Shown: positions 1 to 7,950 of the stretch, piece after piece | How the letters are laid out: every line of letters starts with the position of its first letter | Numbering within the stretch: the stretch's first letter is position 1 | Assembly (NCBI RefSeq): GCF_900105945.1 | Contig: NZ_FNSO01000004.1 | Location: forward strand, 7,816,001 to 7,880,000 | Direction of reading: 5' to 3' | From: Amycolatopsis tolypomycina | GTDB lineage: Bacteria > Actinomycetota > Actinomycetes > Mycobacteriales > Pseudonocardiaceae | Length of the DNA stretch: 64,000 nt | Translations under genes and position numbers: made by a program | Notes under the pieces: model-generated | Databases searched by the model: none | What the model saw: only the letters and a program-made list of their open reading frames with translations | What the model was told of the DNA's origin: nothing

Positions 1-140
1 GCCCGCGCGTCGCCGCGCAGCGCGTTGTACTCGGCCGACGTGACGCGGTAGGCAAGGCACCAGCAGGCGCGCTCGTTCCCGTTCGGGTTGAGGATCGCGG
101 CGACGTCTTCGAAGTGCGTGGCGGGACGGACGATGACCAT
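1..140 (-). CDS. GNAT-family N-acetyltransferase, N-terminal part only
   Basis: The first 46 codons of a leftward gene that runs off the window. It starts at the ATG whose complement lies at 138-140 and reads MVIVRPATHFEDVAAI, followed by a CWCL segment and TSAEYNALRGDAR. This opening resembles the acceptor-side start of GNAT acetyltransferases in actinobacteria that carry a CWC motif. The acetyl-CoA binding motif would lie outside the window, so the family call rests on the N-terminus alone and the substrate is unknown. It is divergent from the HTH gene at 197 and shares a 56-bp promoter region with it. Confidence 0.55.
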   Translation of the reverse strand, partial: MVIVRPATHFEDVAAILNPNGNERACWCLAYRVTSAEYNALRGDAR

Positions 141-196
141 GGGATCACCGTAGGATCCGATTCCCGACAAAGCGATGTCGGTCAAGGTGCCCGCAT

Positions 197-586
197 ATGG
201 ATCGGCTCGTCGGCTCCGGCCGCTACCCGGGGATGACCCAGCTGCACCAGGCCGTGCCGCTGGTCGAACGGCAGCACGCCCTGATCGAGGAGATGCGCGC
301 GCGGGCACCCCGGTTCGTCACCGGCCGGGTGCTGGCCGAGCGCACCGGGACGACCGTGCGGACCGTCGAGCGCGACGTCACGCGCCTGCGCGCGGCGGGC
401 GTCCCGGTCGAGGTCAAACGCGGGGCGGGCGGCGGTTACCGGCTCACGATGCCTGCCGTCGTGCCGCCGGTGAGCTTCAGCCCGGGCGAGATCGCCGCCC
501 TCGTCGCGTCCCTCGTCGCACTCGGCCCCTACACCTCCGCCACGGCCGCCGCCGCGCTGGGCAAGCTCCTCACCGCCTTCCGCTAG
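197..586 (+). CDS. small HTH (DeoR/YafY-type) transcriptional regulator
   Basis: A 129-residue protein with an N-terminal helix-turn-helix (about residues 25-75: a VLAERTGTTVRTVERDVTRL recognition region, then a GGGYRLT wing) as found in the DNA-binding half of WYL/YafY regulators. The C-terminal effector domain of WYL proteins is absent; only a short helical segment (SPGEIAALVASLVALG) follows. An AAGGTG lies 8 nt before the ATG at 197; ATG 233 is an alternative start. The stop TAG (584-586) is part of the CTAG flanking the IS982-family insertion. Joining the sequence across the insertion gives the same stop, so the gene appears naturally short rather than truncated. Confidence 0.7.
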   Translation: MDRLVGSGRYPGMTQLHQAVPLVERQHALIEEMRARAPRFVTGRVLAERTGTTVRTVERDVTRLRAAGVPVEVKRGAGGGYRLTMPAVVPPVSFSPGEIAALVASLVALGPYTSATAAAALGKLLTAFR

Positions 587-1562
587 ACGAGTAATGCGTA
601 ACTCGGTCAGTGGTCGTAGGCGGTCAGTGATCGGGTGATGGGTTGGCCGGTGGCGCGGTTGTGCCAGATGGCGGCGGTGAGGGCCAGGAGGCGTTGGGCG
701 ATGCGGACTCCGACGCCTTCGATGGTGCGTCCACCGTGCTGTTCCAGGTTCAGCTGGCCCTTGAGGGTGTCGTTGACCGACTCGATGAGCTGGCGGATGG
801 ACTTGAGCAGCGGCTCACCGGGATGCGGCTTGCGGTTGCGGTAGGACGGCCGGATCAGCCGGACCCCGCGCTCGGCCAGGAAGCGGTCCAGTTCCGCGGA
901 GACGTAGCCCTTGTCGGCGATGATCAGCAGCCCCGGACGTTCGGTGAGCAGGTGGGGTTCGTGGTCGCAGATGGCCATGAGCACCTGCCGCTCGTCGACC
1001 TTCGGGTCGGCCAGCGCCCAGGCGATGGGGAGTCCGGCCGGGGTGCAGACCAGATGCAGCCGCAGTCCCCAGAACCAGCGCGAGTGGGAGCGGCAGAAGC
1101 CATACTTTGCCCAGCCGGCCAGCTCCGAACGCTGGACCGTGGGTCGGGAGCGACCGCATTCGACCGGGGTGGAGTCCACGATCCAGGTGGTGTCGGTCCA
1201 CAGGTCGGTGTCCGCCGCCAGCCAGCGCATGACCTGCTTGACCAGCGGCAACGCGGCACGCAGCCGACGGTTGTAGCCGGACTGGCCAGGCAGATAGCGG
1301 AACGCGCCGGGCATCCGGGCGGGCAGGAACCGCAGCCAGCGGGCCTCGGAGGTGAACCCCAGCAACGCCTGGGCCACGGCCAAGGTCACCAGCTCCGCGT
1401 CGGTCAGCTTCGGCGGCCTGCCCACCCGCCGCCTGCCGGCGAGGTGGTCGTCGATCTTGACGTAGAGTGCGGTGAGAAGGGTGTTCAGGTCTGTCGTCAC
1501 AAACCGATCTTGAACACCCTTCGCCCATCTCCAGCCACCACCCAGACTTACGCATTACTCGT
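587..1562 (-). mobile_element. IS982-family insertion sequence, copy 1 (976 bp)
   Basis: A complete element with 15-bp perfect terminal inverted repeats (acgagtaatgcgtaa) and one transposase gene on the minus strand. It is flanked on both sides by CTAG (583-586 and 1563-1566), which is either a 4-bp target duplication or, because it is palindromic, partly element end. A second copy of the same 976-bp length sits in the opposite orientation at 58098-59073, also flanked by CTAG. The insertion lies exactly between two convergent genes whose stop codons overlap in CTAG, so neither reading frame is damaged. Confidence 0.9.
607..1500 (-). CDS. IS982-family transposase
   Basis: A DDE transposase of 297 residues filling the IS. 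Visible family features are the first catalytic block WIVDSTPVECGRSR, the central WFWGLRLHLVCTPAG segment, the second block LLIIADKGYVS, and a C-terminal QLIESVNDTLKGQLNLEQHG segment containing the catalytic Glu region. It starts at GTG (complement of 1498-1500). It is intact and differs from the copy at 58160 by a single visible residue (Ile versus Val in LP-I/V-AWALADPK), so both are probably active or were very recently. Confidence 0.9.
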   Translation of the reverse strand: MTTDLNTLLTALYVKIDDHLAGRRRVGRPPKLTDAELVTLAVAQALLGFTSEARWLRFLPARMPGAFRYLPGQSGYNRRLRAALPLVKQVMRWLAADTDLWTDTTWIVDSTPVECGRSRPTVQRSELAGWAKYGFCRSHSRWFWGLRLHLVCTPAGLPIAWALADPKVDERQVLMAICDHEPHLLTERPGLLIIADKGYVSAELDRFLAERGVRLIRPSYRNRKPHPGEPLLKSIRQLIESVNDTLKGQLNLEQHGGRTIEGVGVRIAQRLLALTAAIWHNRATGQPITRSLTAYDH

Positions 1563-2156
1563 CTAGGCGGCGTAGCCCTTGGGCGGGATCAGCGTCGCGA
1601 GCTGGTCGAACGTCAGCCAGTAGATCTGGTTGCCGCCGAAGTTCGCCGGGTCGGCGATCTTGACCGTCATGTCGGAGCTGTCGTAGCCGATGACCGTGAA
1701 GTAGTGGTAGATCGTGTAGTTCGGGTAGCCCGGCGGGTGGTTGTTCGCGGGCGCGACGATGTTGGCGACGATCGGGTAGCCGTTGTTGATGTCCAAGACG
1801 ATGTCGCGCCAGAGCAGATCGCGCTGGGCCTGGGTGGGCGGGTCGTTCGGCATCTCCTTGGTCTCGTACCAGGAGGTGCCGAGGTCGGCGTTCAGGACGC
1901 CGGTGACCTGCCCGATCCAGTCGGTGCCGTTGGTGGTGGTGCCGAGCTGGGCCGCCAGCGTGGCCTGGCTGGGCAGGTTCGACGTCCGCGCGGACATGGC
2001 GATCCGCGTGGCGGCCGGCCCGCACCAGTAGCCGGTCTCCTGGACCTGGTACTGGATGCTGAGCACGGCTTCGGCGGTGGCTTGCGCCACGGCGGGCAGG
2101 GCGACGAGCCCCGTGGTGGCGACGAGCGTGACGAAGGCCAGGCGGAATCTGCGCAT
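1563..2156 (-). CDS. secreted C39-like cysteine peptidase
   Basis: A 197-residue exported protein. Residues 1-28 form a signal peptide (MRRFRLAFVTLVATTGLVAL, then PAVAQATA). The mature part has the C39_2 peptidase pattern: a Gln before the catalytic Cys (VQETGYWCGPAATRIAM, Cys near residue 45), a histidine block IYHYFTVIGYD near residue 155 and an Asp in VKIADPAN. AAGGA lies about 9 nt before the ATG. It probably cleaves peptides outside the cell; the substrate is unknown. The terminal TAG falls within the CTAG next to the IS, and the reading frame is intact. Confidence 0.8.
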   Translation of the reverse strand: MRRFRLAFVTLVATTGLVALPAVAQATAEAVLSIQYQVQETGYWCGPAATRIAMSARTSNLPSQATLAAQLGTTTNGTDWIGQVTGVLNADLGTSWYETKEMPNDPPTQAQRDLLWRDIVLDINNGYPIVANIVAPANNHPPGYPNYTIYHYFTVIGYDSSDMTVKIADPANFGGNQIYWLTFDQLATLIPPKGYAA

Positions 2157-2277
2157 GACAATCCTTCCCCAGTTGTGGTGCTGGTTGGACAGCGCCTCAC
2201 CTGGGATGATCTCGGCAGCGCTCGCCGGTTGTCGCTCACCCGGCCCCGAATGGATCACTACGAACGTAGGTTTTCGA

Positions 2278-2322
2278 GGGGGCTCCGGGTGGCGGAGCCC
2301 CCGGCCCGGGGCGAAGCCCCGG
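2278..2322. repeat. double GC-rich hairpin in the intergenic region
   Basis: Two adjacent stem-loops. The first has 10-bp arms (2278-2287 and 2293-2302) around a 5-nt loop; the second has 6-bp arms (2306-2311 and 2317-2322) around CGAAG. They sit between the C39-like peptidase and the sigma factor gene, which are divergent. The position is therefore in the sigma 5' region rather than at a gene end. They look like a dispersed GC-rich palindrome, or a leader or attenuator. Confidence 0.5.
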
Positions 2323-2374
2323 CATGGCACTGTTCGGCCGTGAACGCTCGCGGACGCTGCGGGCAACTGGGGGC

Positions 2375-2968
2375 ATGCAGGTGATCCACGAGGGCTCCGA
2401 GCTCTGGGGGCACGACCGCCCGGACCTGGGCGGACCCGAGCCCGGGCCGGCGTTCGGGCGGCTGTTCGACGCCCACGCCGCGCAGTTGCGGCGGTACCTG
2501 GCCCGGCGGGTCGGCGCCGAACCGGCGGACGACCTCGTCGCCGAGACGTTCCTGGTCGCGCTGCGCCGGCGTGAGTCCTACCGGCCCGAGCTGGGCACCG
2601 CCCGGTCGTGGCTCTACGGCATCGCCACCAACCTGCTGCGCCACCACGTGCGGTCGGAGCTGCGCGGGCTGCAGGCCACGGCACGGCTGGCGCGGACCGG
2701 CGAAGCCAGCCACGTCGGCCACGACGGGCGGGTCGCCGAGCGGGTCGACGCCCAGGTGCGCGCGGCCCAGCTGGCCGGCGCGCTGGCCCGGCTCAGCCCG
2801 GCCGACCGGGACACGCTGCTGCTCGTGTCGTGGGCCGGGCTCGAACCGGCCGAGGTCGCCGAGGCCCTCGGCATCCCGCCGGGTACCGTCCGGTCCCGGC
2901 TGCACCGGATCAGACGCTGGCTCAGGACGAACGCCCCGACCCCCGAGGAGGTGCAGGACCTTGCGTGA
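2375..2968 (+). CDS. ECF-type RNA polymerase sigma factor
   Basis: A sigma-70 family protein of 197 residues with the two conserved ECF domains: region 2 (FDAHAAQLRRYLARRV through TARSWLYGIATNLLRHHVR, roughly residues 28-90) and region 4 (LARLSPADRDTLLLVSWAGL, with the HTH GIPPGTVRSRLHRIRRWLR, roughly 135-188). ATG 2375 is preferred; an upstream in-frame ATG at 2324 lies directly against a hairpin. Its end overlaps the next gene by 8 nt, so the pair is translationally coupled, as is usual for a sigma factor and its membrane partner. The inducing signal is unknown. Confidence 0.85.
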   Translation: MQVIHEGSELWGHDRPDLGGPEPGPAFGRLFDAHAAQLRRYLARRVGAEPADDLVAETFLVALRRRESYRPELGTARSWLYGIATNLLRHHVRSELRGLQATARLARTGEASHVGHDGRVAERVDAQVRAAQLAGALARLSPADRDTLLLVSWAGLEPAEVAEALGIPPGTVRSRLHRIRRWLRTNAPTPEEVQDLA

Positions 2969-4046
2969 AGACAACGTCCGGAAGATCTGGTCCGAAGCCG
3001 AGCTCGACGCGGCGCTCGAGGACCTGAACAGCGACGTCGACGCCGGCGGCTCGCTCGCCTTCGCCCGCGCGTCCCTGCTCGCGGCGGCCGGCGTCGAGGA
3101 AGCACCACCCGCCGGGCCGCGGCGCAGCGGGGCGTGGCGGTGGCTGGCGGTGGCCGCGGCCGTCGTCACGCTGGTCGGCGGGCTCGGCGTCGCCGCCGCC
3201 TTGTGGTCGCCGGGTGCGCCGGACTCACCGGAGACGGTGCAGCCCGCGGCGCTCGCGGACCTCGACCGCCCGCTCGCACCGGGCGAGTTCCACTACGTGC
3301 AGAAGCTGGCGTGGCTGCCCCAGTTCGTGTTCGGGCGGCGCGCGGAGCTCCAGCAGAAGACCGAGCTGTGGATCCCGGCCGACCCCAAGGGTGTCTGGCA
3401 CCGGCGCACGGCGTGGACGGGCACAGTCCGCGGCCTGAGCCCGGACCTGCAGCAGAACCTCAAGATCAACCTGACGCCCCAGGACGAAGAGGGCGCGGGC
3501 GGGCTGTTCCCCGAACGGCAGTACCTGAACTGGCTGACCCCCGACGCGGCGTTCCTCGCCTCGCTCGGCACCGACCGGAAGGTGCTGGCCCAGCGGCTGG
3601 TCTCGGACACGCTCGACGCCAAGGAACCTCCCAACGGCCGGACGCGCACGTCGGCGGAGGCGCTCGTCATGGTCCAGGGCGTGCTGGAAACCGGCGTGCT
3701 CCCCCAGGACGTCCGGACGGCGCTGCTCGACGCACTGGCGACCATCCCCGGCATCTTCAACTACGTCGCGCCCCACGGGACACCGCCGGACCAGCGGCCG
3801 GCCACGGTCTACGCGGCCAAGGACACCGGCCAGCGGCTGTTCGTCGACCCGACGACGGCGCGGTTGCTGGCCGCGGACAGCACGCAGGACGCGGTGATCC
3901 GGCACAGCGACGGGATGCCGCTCAGCACGCCGATGACGCCGCCGTACCCGGTGAGCGTGCAGAACACGACAAAGCCGCTGGACCCGACCCGCCCCGACGC
4001 CCCGGACGCGACGTACTCCTACGCGATCACGCAGACCGCGGGGTGA
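2961..4046 (+). CDS. CU044_5270-family membrane protein, putative partner of the ECF sigma factor
   Basis: A 361-residue protein beginning at TTG 2961 inside the end of the sigma gene, with GAGGAGG just upstream. About 55 acidic cytoplasmic residues come first, then one transmembrane helix (WRWLAVAAAVVTLVGGLGVA, near residues 58-80), then a long extracytoplasmic domain with FHYVQKLAWLPQF and a repeated hydrophobic core. This layout is that of the CU044_5270 family commonly encoded after ECF sigma factors. An anti-sigma or sensor role is inference; no zinc-binding anti-sigma motif was seen. Confidence 0.7.
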   Translation: MREDNVRKIWSEAELDAALEDLNSDVDAGGSLAFARASLLAAAGVEEAPPAGPRRSGAWRWLAVAAAVVTLVGGLGVAAALWSPGAPDSPETVQPAALADLDRPLAPGEFHYVQKLAWLPQFVFGRRAELQQKTELWIPADPKGVWHRRTAWTGTVRGLSPDLQQNLKINLTPQDEEGAGGLFPERQYLNWLTPDAAFLASLGTDRKVLAQRLVSDTLDAKEPPNGRTRTSAEALVMVQGVLETGVLPQDVRTALLDALATIPGIFNYVAPHGTPPDQRPATVYAAKDTGQRLFVDPTTARLLAADSTQDAVIRHSDGMPLSTPMTPPYPVSVQNTTKPLDPTRPDAPDATYSYAITQTAG

Positions 4047-4250
4047 TCGGCGCGTGGCCGGCCGGGGTTCTGCGGGTGTGGCCGGCCACGCATCCCCGGC
4101 GGGCGGCTCGCCCGGGGTCGGTGAGCGCGACCCGGGCCAGACCAGCCACGCGGCGGCTCACGGCCCGCGTGGTCAGCCACGCACCCGGCGGACAACTCGC
4201 CCGGCGAGCCAGACCAGCCACCCCGTGGCTCACCCCCACCCGCAGCGTGA
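4047..4250. other. 204-bp intergenic region without a gene
   Basis: A very GC-rich stretch between the convergent CU044_5270 and radA genes. It contains several near-repeats of 'gccggccacg' and 'cagccac', but no good hairpin terminator or coding pattern was seen. It includes no disA gene, which usually neighbours radA in mycobacteria. Confidence 0.5.
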
Positions 4251-5609
4251 TCAGCGGGCGTGGCCTGCCGCGTTGAGGGCGTCCGCGACGTTCGCCACCT
4301 CCAGTACCCGGATTCCCGCCGGTGGCTTGCCCGAGTCCGGTGGCACCAGCGCGTGCGTGAAGCCCAGCCGGGCCGCCTCCGCCAACCTGCGGCCCACGCT
4401 CGGCACGCGCCGGATCTCGCCCGCCAGGCCAACCTCGCCCACCGACACGAGCCGCGGCGACAATGCCACGTCTTCGAACGATGACGTCAGGGCCAGCACC
4501 AGGGCCAGGTCTATGCCCGGCTCGGTGATCTTCATGCCGCCGACCGTGGCCGCGTAGACGTCCTTGTCGCCGAGTTTCAGCCCGCCGCGCTTCTCCAGCA
4601 CCGCCAGCACCATCGCCACCCGGGCGGAGTCGAGGCCGCTGACCGCGCGGCGCGGCTGGGGTGCCGCCGTCGACGAGACCAGGGCCTGGACCTCGCCCAG
4701 CAGCGGGCGCTTGCCCTCCAGGGAGACCGTGATCGCCGTGCCGGACACCGGCTCGGCCGTGCGGCTCATGAACAGCCCCGACGGGTCCGGGACCCCGACG
4801 ATGCCCTCTTCCTGCAGCTCGAAGCAGCCGATCTCGTCGGCCGCGCCGAACCGGTTCTTGATGCCGCGGACCATCCGCAAGGTCGAGTGCTTGTCGCCCT
4901 CGAACTGCAGCACCACGTCCACCAGGTGCTCCAGCACGCGCGGGCCGGCCACGGACCCGTCCTTCGTGACGTGCCCCACCAGCACCACCGGCAGCCCGCG
5001 CTCCTTGGCCAGCGCGACCAGCCCGGACGTCACCGCGCGGACCTGCGTCACGCCGCCGGGTGAGCCGTCGACCTGCGGGGACGCCATGGTCTGCACCGAG
5101 TCGACGATCAGCACCCCCGGCTTGACGTCGTCGACGTGCCCGAGGATCGCCGAAAGGTCGCTCTCGGCGGCCAGGTACATCCGGTCGTGGACGTTGCCCG
5201 TTCGCTCAGCGCGCAACCGGACCTGCCCGGCGGACTCCTCGCCCGTGACGTACAGGGACCGGTCGGCCGTCTTCGCCCACTGGTAGGCGACTTCGAGCAG
5301 CAGGGTCGACTTGCCGACGCCCGGCTCACCCGCGAGCAGCACCACCGCGCCCGGCACCAGGCCGCCGCCCAGCACGCGGTCGAGCTCGGAGACGCCGGTG
5401 CGCCGGGCTCGCGCCGCTTCGACGTCGACCTCGGCGATCGGGCGCGCGGGTGCGCTCGGCGCCCCGGCCGCGACGCGCTGGATGGCGGGCCTGGCCGGTG
5501 CGCCGCGCTCCTCGAAGGAGCCCCATTCCTGGCACTCCGGACACCGGCCCAGCCACTTGGCCGCTTCGTACCCGCAGCTTCCGCAGCGGTAGGTGGTCCC
5601 CTTCTTCAC
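4251..5609 (-). CDS. radA: DNA repair protein RadA (Sms)
   Basis: A 452-residue RecA-like ATPase that drives branch migration during recombinational repair. It has an N-terminal zinc ribbon (CGSCG and CPECQEWG, residues 10-30), Walker A GEPGVGKSTLLL near residue 95, Walker B-like GVLIVDSVQTM, the RadA signature KNRFG (in GIKNRFGAADE) and a C-terminal Lon-protease-like domain (KITEPGIDLALVLALTSS). Full family length. Its start lies about 100 bp from the palindrome at 5710; the lipoprotein gene follows in the same orientation further upstream, the same order as lpqE-radA in Mycobacterium. Confidence 0.97.
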   Translation of the reverse strand: MKKGTTYRCGSCGYEAAKWLGRCPECQEWGSFEERGAPARPAIQRVAAGAPSAPARPIAEVDVEAARARRTGVSELDRVLGGGLVPGAVVLLAGEPGVGKSTLLLEVAYQWAKTADRSLYVTGEESAGQVRLRAERTGNVHDRMYLAAESDLSAILGHVDDVKPGVLIVDSVQTMASPQVDGSPGGVTQVRAVTSGLVALAKERGLPVVLVGHVTKDGSVAGPRVLEHLVDVVLQFEGDKHSTLRMVRGIKNRFGAADEIGCFELQEEGIVGVPDPSGLFMSRTAEPVSGTAITVSLEGKRPLLGEVQALVSSTAAPQPRRAVSGLDSARVAMVLAVLEKRGGLKLGDKDVYAATVGGMKITEPGIDLALVLALTSSFEDVALSPRLVSVGEVGLAGEIRRVPSVGRRLAEAARLGFTHALVPPDSGKPPAGIRVLEVANVADALNAAGHAR

Positions 5610-5709
5610 CCCGCGAGGCTATCGGCGACCACCGACAAAACCAGGGACGCCCGGCCCGACCGCCCGCCGGAGCGGGGTGCGCTCGCCGGACGGACCGAGG
5701 GGCGCCGAT

Positions 5710-5762
5710 GCAGTGAATGACTCATTCATGACGTCTGAGGTCATGAATGAGTCATTCAGTGC
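5710..5762. terminator. long palindrome between lipoprotein and radA genes
   Basis: Two 23-bp arms (5710-5732 and 5740-5762) around a 7-nt centre, with one mismatch. Each arm contains its own 15-bp palindrome (tgaatgactcattca). It lies 32 bp past the stop of the leftward lipoprotein gene, so it probably terminates that transcript. A related palindrome is at 52520-52570 and related hairpins are inside the MITE-like segment near 33415-33466. No U-tract was seen. Confidence 0.6.
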
Positions 5763-5794
5763 GTTCGAAACCCGCGACGGCGACGGGTAGCCGG

Positions 5795-6487
5795 CTACTC
5801 CGTGACGTGCGCCGGCGCCGCGACGGGCAGGTCGACGGTCACCGGTCCGGCGTTCTGGAAGACGAACGTGACCTTGATGACCTGACCCGGCCAGAGCGGC
5901 TGCTTCAGCGCGGGCAGCGTCACGGTGGCCTGGCCGACCTTCTCCGGCGCCGTCGGCGTCGCGGCCGGGCCGGACGACGGGACCTCGGAAGTGGGCGACG
6001 CGGTCAGGTTGTTGCCCGGGCTGTTGGTCGCCGAGCTGCTGGAGGTCGGCGTGCCCGAGGACGTCGGCGCGGCCGGCGACGAGGTCGGGGCCGAGGACGT
6101 GGCCTGCGCCTCGTTCGTGGACTCGACGGCGTCGTCCGGGCCGATCACCAGCGAGTGCATGGCGACGATGGTCTTGGACCCGTCGATGGTCGCCTGGCCG
6201 CCGTCTTCGGTGGTCACCGAGACGAGCGAGTCGTCCTGGGTGCCCCGGTTCACGATCGTCAGGGTCAGCGCCGGGGTCGCGCCGGCGGCGTAGCCAGGGC
6301 CCGACTTCGGGTACTGGACCGCGGCGTTGCGCAGGTCGATGGTCTTGACCTGGGCGTGCGTGCCGTTGACCGCGGGCTGCTGCGAGTCGGTCTGGGTGAT
6401 CTGGCCGGCCCCGCACCCGGCGAGCACGAGCGCGGCACCGAGCGCCAGCACGCCCGCGCCGAGCACGCGACGATTCTGCAGCCTCAC
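5795..6487 (-). CDS. LpqE-like lipoprotein with Ser/Thr/Pro-rich insert
   Basis: A 230-residue exported lipoprotein. The signal peptide ends in the lipobox LVLAGC (Cys near residue 25). The folded part has two halves, residues 30-125 (VKTIDLRNAAVQYPKSGPGYAAG and a beta-rich stretch) and 185-230 (GQATVTLPALKQPLWPGQVIKVTFVFQNAG), resembling PCuAC-like beta-sandwich lipoproteins. Between them is a roughly 60-residue low-complexity Ser/Thr/Pro-rich segment. Its position between radA and carD matches Mycobacterium lpqE. The function is unknown; a role in envelope metal handling would be a guess. Confidence 0.75.
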   Translation of the reverse strand: MRLQNRRVLGAGVLALGAALVLAGCGAGQITQTDSQQPAVNGTHAQVKTIDLRNAAVQYPKSGPGYAAGATPALTLTIVNRGTQDDSLVSVTTEDGGQATIDGSKTIVAMHSLVIGPDDAVESTNEAQATSSAPTSSPAAPTSSGTPTSSSSATNSPGNNLTASPTSEVPSSGPAATPTAPEKVGQATVTLPALKQPLWPGQVIKVTFVFQNAGPVTVDLPVAAPAHVTE

Positions 6488-6773
6488 GTCGCAGTCCTTC
6501 CCTTTTCACGGCCTCGTCACCGCGAAGACTAGCCGGGGTCGATCTCCCGCGCGGAACCGGTGTGCGTTGCCGGGGCGCCACGACCAAGATCAACCGTCCA
6601 CAAAGGAATTCCCGGCCTGTGACGAAACGCTTCCCCGCTACCTGCGTGAGCACGGGGGTCCGACGTTTGTCAACCCCCGCCCAGGCCGCTGACCTGCGAG
6701 GACGAGTCCGGCCCGCTAGGTGGGCGCTGGCGGCCCGTGCTAGGATGGAGTCAGCGAAAGGGGCAGAGGACAC
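6488..6773. promoter_or_regulatory. divergent intergenic region with possible carD -10 element
   Basis: The 286-bp region between the divergent lipoprotein and carD genes. A TAGGAT at 6741-6746 lies 33 bp before the carD ATG and could be a -10 element. No convincing -35 lies at the right distance, which would suit the RbpA/CarD-assisted promoters of actinobacteria. The call is weak and no transcript data support it. Confidence 0.3.
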
Positions 6774-7265
6774 ATGGTTTTCAAGGTCGGAGAGACCGTC
6801 GTCTACCCGCACCACGGTGCCGCACTCATCGAAGCCATCGAGACCCGTGTGATCAAGGGCGAGGAAAAGAAGTACCTCGTCCTCAAGGTCGCGCAAGGGG
6901 ATCTCACGGTTCGCGTGCCCGCAGACAACGCCGAAATCGTCGGCGTTCGCGATGTCGTCGGGCAAGAAGGACTGGACAAGGTCTTCGACGTTCTGCGTGC
7001 TCCGCACACCGAAGAGCCCACCAACTGGTCTCGTCGGTACAAGGCCAACCTCGAGAAGCTCGCCTCCGGCGATGTGAACAAGGTGGCCGAAGTGGTGCGC
7101 GACCTCTGGCGGCGAGAGAAGGACCGCGGACTTTCAGCCGGCGAGAAGCGCATGCTGGCGAAGGCGCGGCAAATTCTGGTCAGCGAGCTCGCGCTCGCGG
7201 AGGGCACCGACGAGGACAAGGCTGAGGTCCTCCTCGACGAAGTTCTGGAAACCGCGACGGTCTAG
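6774..7265 (+). CDS. carD: CarD-family RNA polymerase-binding transcription regulator
   Basis: A 163-residue protein with the CarD layout: an N-terminal RNA polymerase beta-interacting Tudor-like domain ([20 protein letters not shown], residues 1-55) and a C-terminal helical DNA-binding domain including the conserved tryptophan in [17 protein letters not shown]. CarD stabilises open complexes, especially at rRNA promoters, and is essential in mycobacteria. GGGGCAGAGGACAC precedes the ATG. It heads a rightward run with ispD and ispF, as in mycobacteria. Confidence 0.97.
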   Translation: MVFKVGETVVYPHHGAALIEAIETRVIKGEEKKYLVLKVAQGDLTVRVPADNAEIVGVRDVVGQEGLDKVFDVLRAPHTEEPTNWSRRYKANLEKLASGDVNKVAEVVRDLWRREKDRGLSAGEKRMLAKARQILVSELALAEGTDEDKAEVLLDEVLETATV

Positions 7266-7323
7266 TCAACGCCCGGGGCATCCCGCTCGACGGGCGAGTG
7301 GGTGCCTCTACGATCGCGTACCG

Positions 7324-7950
7324 ATGAACGTCGTCGCGATCGTGACCGTCGCACATCATGCCTCCGACGGAGAGTCAGCTCTCACGCCGGTCCATGGTGA
7401 GGCGCTACTCACGCACACCGTGCGGGGGCTGCTCGACGTACCGGAGATCGATCTGGTGCTCGTGGTGGCCCCCCAGCGGTGTGCGTCGTCGTATTCCGAA
7501 GCCGTTCGAGGCCTCGGCTGCCGGGTCGTCCCCGGCCCGCTCCGGCAGGCCTTCGCCGCCGTCGAGCCGGAACTTTCCCGTGACTCAGTTGTACTCCTCC
7601 ACGACGCCCTGCGTGCCTTCATCCCTGCGCAAACAGTGCGTGACGTCATCGCCGCGGTCCGTGACGGCGCTCCGGTGGTCGTCCCGGTGCTGCCGATGGC
7701 CGACACGGTGAAGCTGACCGACGCCGCGTCCCGGGTCGTCGGCACGGAGGACAGGACGCGGTTGCGCACCCTCCAGACACCGGTCGGCTACACGCTCGGC
7801 GCGTTCCTCGAGGCCGATCTCACGGCGGCGGTGCCCGCCGGCGCGGCGACCGTCCCCGGCCACGCCGACGCGATGCGCGTCACGACCGATTTCGAACTGT
7901 CACTGGCCGAGGCGATCGCGGCGGCACCGAAGAACGAGGAGGCGCTGTGA
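7324..7950 (+). CDS. ispD: IspD-like protein with degenerate active site
   Basis: By position and overall similarity this is 2-C-methyl-D-erythritol 4-phosphate cytidylyltransferase (MEP pathway): 208 residues between carD and ispF, with [34 protein letters not shown] and [14 protein letters not shown] aligning to IspD blocks. The glycine-rich CTP loop and its lysine (GxGxRLxxxxPKAF) are replaced by a [12 protein letters not shown] sequence, the SNR segment and the TDDAS block are missing, QTPQ is QTPV, and the late catalytic Lys is Arg. Either a second IspD exists elsewhere or this one works differently. It overlaps ispF by 4 nt. Confidence 0.75.
   Translation: MNVVAIVTVAHHASDGESALTPVHGEALLTHTVRGLLDVPEIDLVLVVAPQRCASSYSEAVRGLGCRVVPGPLRQAFAAVEPELSRDSVVLLHDALRAFIPAQTVRDVIAAVRDGAPVVVPVLPMADTVKLTDAASRVVGTEDRTRLRTLQTPVGYTLGAFLEADLTAAVPAGAATVPGHADAMRVTTDFELSLAEAIAAAPKNEEAL

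Noticed and set aside
197..586. HTH gene as an IS-truncated WYL regulator
   Set aside because: Rejoining the sequence across the IS gives the same stop codon, so the short form appears native.
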